From positions 55,096 to 119,095 of the forward strand of contig WVZY01000067.1 of the NCBI GenBank assembly GCA_011772205.1: a stretch of 64,000 bases of DNA, read 5' to 3'. Source of the stretch: Candidatus Latescibacterota bacterium (lineage in GTDB: Bacteria; Krumholzibacteriota; Krumholzibacteriia; WVZY01). Shown here in pieces: positions 42,004-50,825 of the stretch (the first letter of the stretch is position 1; every line of letters starts with the position of its first letter). Both the position numbers and the translations under genes were made by a program. The notes beneath the pieces were generated by a model, which saw only the letters and a list, made by a program, of their open reading frames with translations, had not been told where the DNA came from and ran no database searches.

Positions 42004-42855
42004 ATGAAGGATAAGATGCTATCGAATTCACACTTAAAAGCGATCATTGGAGCGTTCACTTGGATCCTGCTTCTCCCCTCTCTTTCCTGGTCCGGCGGAT
42101 TTAGTACGAATCCGCTATGGGACGACGGCTTGGCCGAGGTTGCCGTGTACGATGCAAAGGCCCGGATATATAACAGACTGTGGGATCACGAAATGGTGCT
42201 GGTAACGGTGAAGGAAGACTTCTCGAAAGAGCAATACACCAAAGCCGATCCACCCTATCATGGAAAAGATCTTCTTCCCGTAATCAAGCTCAATATGTTT
42301 ACGCGAATCCAGACGTTCAACTACCCGTACCATTTTCTGGTCAGCCTATTCGTAGAAAAGAACGACGCATTCATACCGGTCAAAATGACGGTCGGATCCC
42401 AGGAGTGGTGCGGTAACACATTCGTTGAATTCAAAAATTGGGTGCGGCCGGCCTCCTTTGTGTATCATTCGTATTTCGATGGGCAGGGCAACGGTGAGGT
42501 ATCGATTGACTTCAATCAGGGAGATATGCTGCGCGAGCAGCTGTTCATTTCCCTGAGGGACATTCCTTTCCGCAAGGGATACCGGCGCACGTTCCGGTTG
42601 CTCAACTCCCAGATGTCCAATTATTTCCGTGACCCAATCTGGCACGAATCGGAGCTGGTGGTTGTCGGCGAGGAGGAAGTCGAGACTTCCAAAGAGCAGG
42701 TCCTGAGTTGGCGGATCGATGTGACGAACAGCACCGAGCAGGTAACTCTATGGTTTGATAAAAACTTCCCTCATCCTCTAGTGAAATATGTCGACTCTTC
42801 CGGACAAGAAATGGTATTGAAAGAAATTTCGAGATCTGCATACTGGGAACCGTAG
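42004..42855 (+). CDS. Unrecognised exported protein
   Basis: The 283-residue product has an N-terminal signal peptide (AFTWILLLPSLSWSGG) and then a soluble region rich in aromatic and charged residues (for example RLWDHEMVLVTVKEDFSKEQ and SQEWCGNTFVEF), predicted mostly as beta strands. I recognise no domain. The start at 42004 was chosen over the open frame from 41806, which overlaps the end of arsS. It sits between the ArsS-like gene and a processive glycosyltransferase, all in one direction, so it may be a periplasmic part of the same pathway, such as a lipid- or glycan-binding protein. Confidence 0.65.
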   Translation: MKDKMLSNSHLKAIIGAFTWILLLPSLSWSGGFSTNPLWDDGLAEVAVYDAKARIYNRLWDHEMVLVTVKEDFSKEQYTKADPPYHGKDLLPVIKLNMFTRIQTFNYPYHFLVSLFVEKNDAFIPVKMTVGSQEWCGNTFVEFKNWVRPASFVYHSYFDGQGNGEVSIDFNQGDMLREQLFISLRDIPFRKGYRRTFRLLNSQMSNYFRDPIWHESELVVVGEEEVETSKEQVLSWRIDVTNSTEQVTLWFDKNFPHPLVKYVDSSGQEMVLKEISRSAYWEP

Positions 42856-42900
42856 CCTGGAGCAACGCTTGCCTGTTTGATTAATCCTGAAGGACTTGAG

Positions 42901-44364
42901 ATGGATTCGCTGGCGCAGATCACTTTATATGCGTATATCTCAACGTTGCTGTTGCTCTCCATCTATGGAATCCACAGGTACTTCATTCTTTATCTCTATT
43001 TCAGACACTTCAAGCGCGCCCGGAGGTCGTCCCCGCCGCCTCTTCCTATGGAAGAGCTTCCACGTGTCACCGTTCAGCTCCCGTTTTACAACGAGTACTA
43101 TGTAGCAAAGCGGGTGATCGAAGCCACGGCAAGGCTCGACTATCCGAAGCATTTATTGACCATCCAGGTTCTCGATGATTCCACCGACCAGACCCAGCAA
43201 GTCGCCGGAGATACGGTGGAGCAGCTCCGGGGAGCTGGTTATCACGTGCAGTATCTGCACCGCGAAAAGCGGGAAGGCTACAAAGCCGGTGCATTGAAAG
43301 AAGGGCTCGAACACACGGCGGACGAGTTCGTAGCGATTTTCGATGCGGATTTCCTTCCTCCACCTGAATTTCTCAAGCGGGTTGTTCCTTATTTCCGCGA
43401 TGAAAGGGTAGGGATGGTTCAGGCCCGTTGGGGGTGGATCAATCGCAGCTATTCTTTGCTCACCCGTCTGCAATCGATTCTCCTCGATGCTCATTTTATC
43501 CTCGAACATAGCGCCCGGCATTTCTCGGGAAGGTTTTTCAATTTCAATGGGACGGCCGGCGTGTTTAGAAAGGAAGCGATCCTCGATTCAGGCAGCTGGC
43601 AGGGAGACACCCTCACCGAAGACCTGGACCTCTCTTATCGCGCGCAGATGAAGGGGTGGAGATTCATATTTGTTCCGGACCTCGTTTGCCCGAGCGAACT
43701 TCCAGTCAACATATATGGATTCAAAACCCAGCAACACAGGTGGACGAAAGGATCCATCCAAGTGGGGAAGAAGCTCCTCCCGAAGCTGTGGAGAGCCGAT
43801 ATACCGTTTCGCGTGAAGCTCGAAGCAACTTTTCATTTGAGTGCGAACCTCTGCTATCTGCTTATCGTCCTGATGTCTGTACTGATGCCGATGGCTGTGA
43901 TTTTCAGAGGCCACACAGTGTTCCGTGGAACGTTTTCCTGGGAGTTCGCAATTTTCTTCTTCACGACGTGTTCGATTTTTCTCTTCTATCTAACGTCACA
44001 GAGGGAACTCTACCCGGACTGGAAATGGCGGTTGAAAGAGATACCCTTTATCTTCGCTTTGGGAATCGGCATGTGCATCAATAATGCATGGGCCGTATCG
44101 GAAGCTTTGCTCTCGAAAGAGACGCCTTTCATCAGAACGGCGAAGTACCGAATCGTATCGATCAAAGATTCCTGGAAGGAAAAGATCTATCGCCGGACGA
44201 ACAAACGCTCCCTCATGGTCGAGTGCCTGTTCTCGGTGTACATGGTCACCTCCGTGCTCGTTCTCATGGCGACGAATAACTGGGGCGCGATCCCATACGT
44301 CTTTTTGTTTGTTACAGGCTTTATCTATATTTTCGGTATCTCACTACTGCATTCGAAGAGGTAA
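42901..44364 (+). CDS. Processive GT2 glycosyltransferase (cellulose synthase-like)
   Basis: The 487-residue membrane enzyme has one N-terminal helix, then a GT-A domain with RVTVQLPFYNEYYVAKRVIE, VLDDSTDQT, IFDADFLPPPEFL, TEDLDLSYR and the processive-enzyme motif QQHRWTKG. A four- or five-helix membrane region follows. QxxRW and the TED motif mark cellulose synthase/ceramide glucosyltransferase-type enzymes, which join sugars to a lipid or a growing chain. The ATG at 42901 is preceded by AAGGA; an upstream TTG (42877) is less likely. The following gene starts one base after its stop. Confidence 0.88.
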   Translation: MDSLAQITLYAYISTLLLLSIYGIHRYFILYLYFRHFKRARRSSPPPLPMEELPRVTVQLPFYNEYYVAKRVIEATARLDYPKHLLTIQVLDDSTDQTQQVAGDTVEQLRGAGYHVQYLHREKREGYKAGALKEGLEHTADEFVAIFDADFLPPPEFLKRVVPYFRDERVGMVQARWGWINRSYSLLTRLQSILLDAHFILEHSARHFSGRFFNFNGTAGVFRKEAILDSGSWQGDTLTEDLDLSYRAQMKGWRFIFVPDLVCPSELPVNIYGFKTQQHRWTKGSIQVGKKLLPKLWRADIPFRVKLEATFHLSANLCYLLIVLMSVLMPMAVIFRGHTVFRGTFSWEFAIFFFTTCSIFLFYLTSQRELYPDWKWRLKEIPFIFALGIGMCINNAWAVSEALLSKETPFIRTAKYRIVSIKDSWKEKIYRRTNKRSLMVECLFSVYMVTSVLVLMATNNWGAIPYVFLFVTGFIYIFGISLLHSKR

Positions 44365-44365
44365 T

Positions 44366-46411
44366 ATGTCCAGCGCAACTCGATGGGGCATTTGGGCAGC
44401 GGGTGTGATCATCGCTGCCCTTTGTTTTTGTGTATCCCTCGTTGGGGATCTGAGGACGAACCTCCCACTTTTTTTTGTGCTTTTCGGCTTCTCGTTTTGT
44501 GCGTATGCCGGGGCGGTCTATCTGATATGGCAGGCGGGCCGGGCGAGCCGGCGGCTTGTTGCGTGGATTTTTATCATCGCGGTCATTACGAGAATGGCGA
44601 TGGCGGCCTCTCCGCCGTCGCTCTCCAGCGATGCGTACCGTTATCTCTGGGAGGGAAGGATCATTCTCGAGGGATTCAACCCGTTTGCTCACGCCCCGGA
44701 TTCCCCCGAACTCGAGTACATGCGAGATGAAAACTACGATGGGATCAACCACAAGCATCTCGAGACAATTTACCCACCGCTTGCTCAAGGCGTTTTCGCT
44801 CTTGGTGCCGCCGCCAGACCGGATCTCATGACTCAAAAGATCATTTTCATAGCCTTCGATTTAGCGGTTCTTGTGGTGATACTCCTGCTCCTGACGGCAC
44901 GAGGAGGGAATGCCGGTCTTTGCGCGATTTATGGCTGGAGTCCACTGGCAGCGTTCGAGTTTGCCCATTCGGGCCATCTCGATAGTATCGCCATCTTTTT
45001 TATGATGCTGGGGATTCTGTATATCGAGCGCTCGAAAAGGCTGGGCGGGGCAGTCTCTCTAGCGCTCTCTTTTCTCTCGAAATATGCCACAGCGATGCTA
45101 ATGCCGTTTTTCCTCGTGAGGAAGAGACTTGCAGCCTATGTAGGCGTGTTCATCCTGGTGGTGGTTCTCGGGTACCTACCATGTGTTGGGGCTTCTGCCA
45201 AGCTGTTTTCGAGCCTGCACATCTATGCGAGCCAGTGGGAGTTCAACTCGGTCCCCTACGGCATGCTTCACGCTCTCGGTGGGGATCCACAATGGATCAG
45301 GAGGGCATTGATCGGGCTGCTGATCGTGTTTGCATTCTCCCAGGGCTTCCGGCAGAAAGAGTTTCTCCGGTTTGCGTATCTCGTTGTCGGGTGTTCCCTG
45401 CTGCTCACTCCCACCGTGTACCCCTGGTATGTTTGCTGGATACTGCCTTTTCTATGTTTTTATCCAAACCGCGCCTGGCTGCTTTTCACCGGTCTCGTTA
45501 TCGGGTCTTATTGGGCATGGGCCCGGTTGGCCGAAAGCGGGGAATGGGGGGTGGGAATCCCTATGATGGCGTTGGAATATGCACCGCTGTATGGGCTCTT
45601 CCTCTTGGGATCTTTTCGCGCCGGGTCCCGGGAGCACAAGTCCCCGCGAACCGCCACGGAGCCGCCAAATGAGGGCGTGGGGAAAAAGGGATCGATGAAA
45701 ACGACCATCATCATACCTGCTTTTAACGAGGAATCTTCGATCGGGCTGGTGCTCGATGAGATACCCAAGGGAGAAGCCGCCGAGGTTTTGGTCGTGGACA
45801 ATGGATCCACGGACCGCACAGCAGAAGTGGCCAAAAAGCACGGGGCCACCGTGTTGCACGAGGAGCGCAGGGGGTACGGCGCAGCCTGTCTCAAAGGCCT
45901 CTCCCATCTGGATGAGGATGTGGACGTGGTGGTGTTCCTCGACGGGGACCATTCGGACTACCCGGAGGATCTAGCAGCCCTCTTGGAGCCGATCCGCAGC
46001 GGTGAAGCTGATTTCGTGATTGGTTCGAGAGTTCTGGGGAGGCCCGAAAGGGGGGCGCTCCAGTGGAACCAGCTATTTGGCAATGCGTTAGCCTGCTCGC
46101 TCATCCGATTGCTCTATGGGACTCGATTCACCGATATGGGGCCTTTCAGGGCCGCGAAAAGGAGGGGCTTCGACACATTGCGCATGTCGGATCCCACCTA
46201 CGGGTGGAACGCGGAAATGCAGGTGAAGGCGATCATCGAAGGGCTGCGGATCGTCGAAGTTCCCGTCCGTTATCGTCGGCGCATTGGAAAATCCAAGATC
46301 TCCGGAACCGTCAAAGGAACCGTGCTCGCCGGGCTGAAGATCATTGGCACGATCTTAAAGTGTTACCCCCGTTATGTAAGGTGCCGGGGCTGGGCCCGAC
46401 GAATCAGGTAA
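44366..46411 (+). CDS. Fusion of a GT87-like membrane glycosyltransferase and a GT2 polyprenyl-phosphate glycosyltransferase
   Basis: The first 430 or so residues form about ten membrane segments with SSDAYRYLWEGRIILEGFNP and TIYPPLAQGVFAL, features of GT39/GT87-type mannosyltransferases that use lipid-linked sugars. From about residue 444 a soluble GT2 domain follows: TTIIIPAFNEESSIGLVLDE, VVDNGSTDRT, FLDGDHSDYPEDL, FTDMGPFRA. GT2 enzymes of this type charge polyprenyl phosphate with a sugar. Both are in one frame, so one protein would make and use the lipid donor. The ATG at 44366 follows the preceding stop by one base. A re-initiation at an inner Met near 45694 cannot be excluded. Confidence 0.82.
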   Translation: MSSATRWGIWAAGVIIAALCFCVSLVGDLRTNLPLFFVLFGFSFCAYAGAVYLIWQAGRASRRLVAWIFIIAVITRMAMAASPPSLSSDAYRYLWEGRIILEGFNPFAHAPDSPELEYMRDENYDGINHKHLETIYPPLAQGVFALGAAARPDLMTQKIIFIAFDLAVLVVILLLLTARGGNAGLCAIYGWSPLAAFEFAHSGHLDSIAIFFMMLGILYIERSKRLGGAVSLALSFLSKYATAMLMPFFLVRKRLAAYVGVFILVVVLGYLPCVGASAKLFSSLHIYASQWEFNSVPYGMLHALGGDPQWIRRALIGLLIVFAFSQGFRQKEFLRFAYLVVGCSLLLTPTVYPWYVCWILPFLCFYPNRAWLLFTGLVIGSYWAWARLAESGEWGVGIPMMALEYAPLYGLFLLGSFRAGSREHKSPRTATEPPNEGVGKKGSMKTTIIIPAFNEESSIGLVLDEIPKGEAAEVLVVDNGSTDRTAEVAKKHGATVLHEERRGYGAACLKGLSHLDEDVDVVVFLDGDHSDYPEDLAALLEPIRSGEADFVIGSRVLGRPERGALQWNQLFGNALACSLIRLLYGTRFTDMGPFRAAKRRGFDTLRMSDPTYGWNAEMQVKAIIEGLRIVEVPVRYRRRIGKSKISGTVKGTVLAGLKIIGTILKCYPRYVRCRGWARRIR

Positions 46412-46423
46412 GGAGGTCAGCCA

Positions 46424-47380
46424 ATGAGGACAATATCTTGGAAACATAGATTGTTAGACGTCTTCCTGATTCTCGTTGCGAGCGCTTTTGTGCCGGGGGT
46501 TATTTTCGGGGGTACGGTCAACGCTCCCAGCAATTCCGGAGGATCCACCCATGCATGCTGTTCAGCGAAAAGTGCCGAACTGACGCTCGCTGGAAATGAC
46601 GGGGAAATAGCGTATGTAAAGGATGATTTTTCGCATGGGCTCTACGCGGATGTGCTCCAGCGGTTCGTTGATGAGCGCGGGAGAGTCGGTTATGAAGGGC
46701 TGAAAGCCAACCGAGAGAATCTCGACGCATACGCAGCGGCGATAGCTTCCCTCAGCTTGGAGACCTATGAGACCTGGAGCGATGAGGAAAAACTCGCATT
46801 CTGGATGAACACCTACAACGCGCTGACGTTGAAGCTGATCGTCGATCGCTACCCGATCGAATCGTCGTTCTTTACATCGATGGTCTTTCCGAAGAAGAGC
46901 ATTCGCCAGATTCCCGGTGCCTGGGACGATGTCGAATTCATAGTGATGGGAAAGCCAATGGTTCTCGATGAGATCGAGCACGAGATCATCCGCAAACGGT
47001 TCGGCGAACCGAGGATTCATATGGCGCTGGTCTGCGCCGCGATATCATGTCCAATCCTGCGGAACGAGCCGTATGATTCCGCCCATATAAATGAGCAGCT
47101 GAGCGAACAGAGCCGCTCATTCGTGGCGGATCCCTCGAAGTTCCGAATCGATAAGGAAAACGGTGTCGTGTATCTCTCTAAAATATTCGATTGGTATGGG
47201 GATGACTTTGTCGGGAAATACGGATCCCAATCCGGTTCGAATAACCGCAAAGAAGAAGCAGTGATTGACTTTGTCAAACGTCACCTGCCGGAAGAGGACC
47301 AGACGTATCTGGCCGAAGGATCCTACGATATTAGATATTTGAAATATGATTGGACGCTGAATGACCAGGCGCTCGACTAG
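46424..47380 (+). CDS. Exported DUF547 protein
   Basis: The 318-residue protein has an N-terminal signal peptide (about 30 residues), then a DUF547 domain: KLAFWMNTYNALTLKLIVDR, FPKKSIRQIPGAWDD, LDEIEHEIIRKRFGEPRIHMAL and CAAISCPILRNEPYD. The function of DUF547 is not known, although conserved Cys, His and Asn residues suggest an enzyme. Members are often found near ArsS and its glycosyltransferases. It follows the fusion gene by 12 bases, closing this co-directional run. A repeat copy begins directly after its stop. Confidence 0.85.
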   Translation: MRTISWKHRLLDVFLILVASAFVPGVIFGGTVNAPSNSGGSTHACCSAKSAELTLAGNDGEIAYVKDDFSHGLYADVLQRFVDERGRVGYEGLKANRENLDAYAAAIASLSLETYETWSDEEKLAFWMNTYNALTLKLIVDRYPIESSFFTSMVFPKKSIRQIPGAWDDVEFIVMGKPMVLDEIEHEIIRKRFGEPRIHMALVCAAISCPILRNEPYDSAHINEQLSEQSRSFVADPSKFRIDKENGVVYLSKIFDWYGDDFVGKYGSQSGSNNRKEEAVIDFVKRHLPEEDQTYLAEGSYDIRYLKYDWTLNDQALD

Positions 47381-47385
47381 GACAG

Positions 47386-47645
47386 CGAACCTTGTTGGTC
47401 GGCTCCGTGCGCGTTCATCACCACGCGCCCGCTTCGCTCGGCTATCCGCCTTCGGCGGAGGATCCTCGCTCGCTCCGCGTAACGGTTCGTCACCCCCACG
47501 GAGCCGTCCCGCTCGCTCCACGCAATGGTTCGTCACCCCCATCACACAGCACTCCTTGGTCGCTCCGCGTGACGGTTCGTCACCCCCCACTGAGCCTTCT
47601 TGCATGCTTCCACGCGGGGGTTCGTTACCTGCATCACGCAACAGT
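47386..47645. repeat. Dispersed GC-rich repeat, copy D
   Basis: The gap after the DUF547 gene holds the repeat in the same orientation as copy A: TTGGTCGGCTCCGTGCG, CTATCCGCCTTCGGCGGAGG, then the core CGCTCGCTCCGCGTAACGG, and three more degenerate core units. It runs to within about 25 bases of the next ATG (47668). Confidence 0.85.
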
Positions 47646-47667
47646 GTATACCAGTAAGGCGCAAAGT

Positions 47668-48834
47668 ATGATCGCACGCTATATATCGTCTTTATTCTTT
47701 GTCCTGGCACTCGCCGCTTGCAGCGATGACAAGACCCAGAATCCCGTTGACAAATCGAATGTCGGTTTCGGTGTGGATACGGCCTTTCACGATCTTTCCT
47801 TTGAACGCCCTGTGGATCTGCAGGATCCCAAGGACGGGTCGAACCGGCTTTTCGTGGTCGAGCAGGCGGGGCGCATCATTGTTTTCGAAAATTCGCCTTC
47901 GGTCAATTCGAGCAAGGTGTTTCTCGACATCAGGGGCCGAGTCAACGACGCTGGAAACGAACAAGGGCTCCTGGGGCTCGCCTTCCATCCGAGCTACACG
48001 AGCAACGGGCATTTTTACGCGTACTATTCGGCGACGGATTCTACCAGGCTATCCCGTTTCCAAGTAAGCGGCGGAGACCCGGATGCGGCCGATCCTAGCA
48101 GTGAAAAGGTTCTGCTCTCGATTTATCAGCCCTTCAGCAACCACAACGGCGGGCAAATCGCCTTTGGACCGGACGGTGATCTGTACATTGCTGTCGGAGA
48201 CGGAGGGGGGGCTGGGGATCCGCTCGAAAATGGGCAGGACCAAACATCTCTACTTGGATCCATTCTGCGAATCGATGTGGATACCGGGAATCCTTTTACG
48301 ATTCCCCCCGACAATCCTTATGCAGGTAACACACAGGGCTTTCGAGAGGAAATCTATGCTTACGGATTACGAAATCCGTGGCGTTTCAGCTTTGATCCCG
48401 TTACAGGCTGGCTCTGGGCGGGGGATGTCGGTCAGAATGCGATCGAGGAAGTCGATATCGTTGAGAGTGGGGGAAATTACGGGTGGGATGTCATGGAAGG
48501 CTCTTCGTGTTTTGAACCTTCTTCGGGTTGCGATCAAACGGATCTCATCCTTCCGGTCTGGGAATATCCCCATTCTGTGGGTAGATCCATCACCGGCGGG
48601 TATGTTTATAGGGGCACAGCAATTCCGGAGCTAGTGGGAGCGTATATTTACGGTGACTTTATAACTGGAAAAATCTGGGCGCTCAGGTTTGATGGAGTAA
48701 ATCCGGCAACTAACACAGAGCTGATCGATGCCGATTTCAACATATCGTCTTTCGGCGTGGATGGGGATGGGGAAATCTATATCTGTGCATTCGACGGCAA
48801 GATCCACAAGCTCATCCCCGACATTGGTCCCTGA
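47668..48834 (+). CDS. PQQ-dependent sugar dehydrogenase-like lipoprotein
   Basis: The 388-residue protein has a lipoprotein signal with lipobox LAAC (Cys near residue 17), then a six-bladed propeller of the GSDH family: EQGLLGLAFHPSYTSNGHFY, NHNGGQIAFGPDGDLYIAVG, YAYGLRNPWRFSFDP and TGGYVYRG. The HNGGQ and GLRNPWR motifs bind PQQ and calcium in soluble glucose dehydrogenase. Many lipoproteins of this group have no tested substrate, so sugar oxidation is inferred. The frame is open upstream through repeat copy D, but that part is repeat-derived. Confidence 0.85.
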   Translation: MIARYISSLFFVLALAACSDDKTQNPVDKSNVGFGVDTAFHDLSFERPVDLQDPKDGSNRLFVVEQAGRIIVFENSPSVNSSKVFLDIRGRVNDAGNEQGLLGLAFHPSYTSNGHFYAYYSATDSTRLSRFQVSGGDPDAADPSSEKVLLSIYQPFSNHNGGQIAFGPDGDLYIAVGDGGGAGDPLENGQDQTSLLGSILRIDVDTGNPFTIPPDNPYAGNTQGFREEIYAYGLRNPWRFSFDPVTGWLWAGDVGQNAIEEVDIVESGGNYGWDVMEGSSCFEPSSGCDQTDLILPVWEYPHSVGRSITGGYVYRGTAIPELVGAYIYGDFITGKIWALRFDGVNPATNTELIDADFNISSFGVDGDGEIYICAFDGKIHKLIPDIGP

Positions 48835-48993
48835 TGGGCTATTCATTGTGTTCTGCGTTGTTCTTGGTTATAATCTCCTTGTTCCAGGCGATCACAGGGA
48901 GCCCGGAGCGCGCCTCACAGTCGTTTGCTCACCCCCGCGGCGATATCTGTCACGATTAATCCGGATGGAGCGCAAGAAAAGGTGATCGAATAG

Positions 48994-49713
48994 ATGCGGA
49001 AGTCCGATACTCCCGAGATGTTTTCTGAAATCGCCCCCAGGTACGATTTCCTCAACCACTTTCTCAGCCTGAATGTCGACAGGCGGTGGCGGCGGCTGCT
49101 CGTTGAAGAGTCAGCGTTGGAGTGCGGGGGAAAAGTCCTCGACACCTGCACCGGCACCGGGGACATCGCGATCGATTTTGCCAGGAGAAGCCGCCCGGGA
49201 GAGGTCATCGGCATAGATCGCTCGGTCGAAATGCTCCGCATCGGCACGCGGAAGCTTAACAAAGCAAAGCTCACCAATACGGTGAAACTTCTCGAAGGAG
49301 ACGTGCTCGATCTGCCTTTCCCGGAGAATACATTCGATGTGGTCAGCATCGGTTTCGGACTGCGGAACCTTCCCGACTACCCGAAGGGGATCTCCGAGAT
49401 GGCGCGCGTGCTCGTTCCCGGGGGAAGGTTGATGATTTTGGAATTTGCTCCACCTCCCACCGGGATTTTTGGCCGGGGTTACCGCTTGTACCTCGAGCGG
49501 CTGCTGCCTGTGGCGGGCGGTTTGATTTCCGGGTCGAGAGCTGCTTATCGTTATCTCTGTAATTCAATCAACGATTTTCTTGCCGAGGATGCCGTTGCGG
49601 GCCTCATGAAAAGCGCCGGTTTCGAACGCTTCTCCGCAAGGCGCCTAACGGGTGGTATAGCATTTCTGTACAGGGGTGTGAAATCCCAGGGAGAAGGTAT
49701 GCACGGCGGATAA
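48994..49713 (+). CDS. ubiE: Demethylmenaquinone/ubiquinone methyltransferase
   Basis: The 239-residue protein has the UbiE/MenG signature: MFSEIAPRYDFLNHFLSLNVD at the N-terminus, VLDTCTGTGDIAIDFA for SAM and GFGLRNLPDYPKGISEMARVLVPGG, ending in RLTGGIAFLYRGVK. It methylates the quinone ring in the last steps of menaquinone (or ubiquinone) synthesis. The quinone type cannot be told, so menG is an equally good symbol. AAAGG precedes the ATG. The polyprenyl synthase at 14892 may supply the side chain. Confidence 0.93.
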   Translation: MRKSDTPEMFSEIAPRYDFLNHFLSLNVDRRWRRLLVEESALECGGKVLDTCTGTGDIAIDFARRSRPGEVIGIDRSVEMLRIGTRKLNKAKLTNTVKLLEGDVLDLPFPENTFDVVSIGFGLRNLPDYPKGISEMARVLVPGGRLMILEFAPPPTGIFGRGYRLYLERLLPVAGGLISGSRAAYRYLCNSINDFLAEDAVAGLMKSAGFERFSARRLTGGIAFLYRGVKSQGEGMHGG

Positions 49714-49720
49714 CAATGCC

Positions 49721-50161
49721 ATGACCGAAGAACCGAGAATCACCCGGCTGGAGAGCTCCGATGTGGATGCGATCCTGGCGCTCTGGGAGAAGAGCGGACT
49801 CCCCTACAAACCGAAGGGGAGGGATGATCGCAAGCGGCTGAGAGATGTGATCGAGCGGGGCATAGAGGCTTTTTGGGGGATCTACGAAGAGGAAAAGCTC
49901 GTGGGTGTGATTCTGGTCACGCATGACGGGCGAAAGGGGTGGATCAACCGGCTTGCCGTCGATCCCGCCTACCAAGGGAAAGGTTGGGCGAGACGCCTCA
50001 TCCGCCAAGCGGAGGATTACCTTCGCGAGGCAGGCGTTGAGATCGTGGCGGTGCTCGTCGAAAACTGGAATAAGGAGTCCTTGAATCTGTTCCGGAGCTG
50101 CGGATATACGCTCCACGATGACATATATTATTTGAGCAAGAGAGAGCAGCCGGATGTATGA
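49721..50161 (+). CDS. GNAT family N-acetyltransferase
   Basis: The 146-residue protein has the GNAT core RLAVDPAYQGKGWARRLIRQAEDYL, with the Q/RxxGxG/A pyrophosphate-binding motif of acetyl-CoA (about residues 88-95), and VENWNKESLNLFRSCGY near the end. It would acetylate an amine on a protein, peptide or small molecule. It begins 7 bases after ubiE and may be cotranscribed. The substrate cannot be told. Confidence 0.88.
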   Translation: MTEEPRITRLESSDVDAILALWEKSGLPYKPKGRDDRKRLRDVIERGIEAFWGIYEEEKLVGVILVTHDGRKGWINRLAVDPAYQGKGWARRLIRQAEDYLREAGVEIVAVLVENWNKESLNLFRSCGYTLHDDIYYLSKREQPDV

Positions 50162-50212
50162 GCCCCTCCATGTTATTGAAATCCGCCCTCCAACTAGACT
50201 CTTGAGGAAAGG

Positions 50213-50232
50213 GGAATATTGGCTTATATTCC
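50213..50232. promoter_or_regulatory. Small dyad upstream of the arsenate-reductase-like gene
   Basis: GGAATAT (50213-50219) and ATATTCC (50226-50232) form a perfect seven-pair dyad with a six-base spacer, in the short gap between the GNAT gene and the phosphatase-like gene. It may be an operator; no known ArsR box is matched. Confidence 0.3.
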
Positions 50233-50287
50233 GCGGAAAATGATTTGCAGGGGAGCTGACTTGAGCGCGACCATGGGGCAATAGCGG

Positions 50288-50713
50288 ATGACAAGAAAAA
50301 AGCACCCGAAGAAAAAAATCCTCTTTGTCTGCATAGGGAATATGTGCCGGTCCCAAATGGCTGAAGGATTTGCGAGGTCCATTGGAGGTGATCTTGTGGA
50401 AGCCTACAGCGCCGGGACGAATCCCACAGGTTTGGTCAGTGAAAAAACGATCGCAGCAATGAAGGAAAAAGGAATAGATATATCGGGACAACACTCCAAG
50501 AGTCTGGAAGAGGTTTCCCTTGAGGAAATGGACATCGTTGTCAGTATGGCGGGCTGGTCTGCGGAACAGTTATGCCCGTCTTCTTGTCACGCTCAGAAGC
50601 TCGACTGGTATGTTGAAGACCCGATAGGAAGAACGATGGATAGATTCAGGATGACCAGGGATGAGCTGGAAGAAAAGGTGAAACGGCTTCTGGAATCCAT
50701 TTGGAAGGGATAA
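50288..50713 (+). CDS. LMW-PTP/arsenate reductase-like protein
   Basis: The 141-residue protein has the phosphatase loop CIGNMCRS (Cys15-x5-Arg21) and a late DPIG acid loop (Asp111), the low-molecular-weight phosphatase fold shared by thioredoxin-linked arsenate reductases. ArsC of Staphylococcus needs Cys10, Cys82 and Cys89. Here the position of Cys82 is an Ala/Gly region, while Cys96 is the Cys89 equivalent and an extra Cys100 follows. So it may be a variant arsenate reductase or a protein phosphatase. It shares an arsenic theme with arsS about 8 kb away. Confidence 0.75.
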   Translation: MTRKKHPKKKILFVCIGNMCRSQMAEGFARSIGGDLVEAYSAGTNPTGLVSEKTIAAMKEKGIDISGQHSKSLEEVSLEEMDIVVSMAGWSAEQLCPSSCHAQKLDWYVEDPIGRTMDRFRMTRDELEEKVKRLLESIWKG

Positions 50714-50731
50714 CCTCCCACTTGGCCCCTC

Positions 50732-50748
50732 GCCGAGCAGGGCTCGGC
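50732..50748 (+). terminator. Possible terminator after the arsenate-reductase-like gene
   Basis: GCCGAGC-AGG-GCTCGGC is a perfect seven-pair hairpin 19 bases after the stop. Only three T residues follow, so it is weak. Confidence 0.4.
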
Positions 50749-50825
50749 CTATCGTTTCGAATCCCAACAGGTAAGAGCACCTACTCGCCGAAGCTTCATT
50801 TCTCTCAGCTAATTCCAAAATTTGA

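Noticed and set aside
42877..42900. An upstream TTG start for the processive glycosyltransferase.
   Set aside because: The ATG at 42901 has a better ribosome binding site and places the first membrane helix at the N-terminus.
50750..50775. A TTTCGAATCCC stretch resembling the T-loop of a tRNA.
   Set aside because: No matching T-stem, anticodon arm or acceptor stem can be formed around it on either strand.
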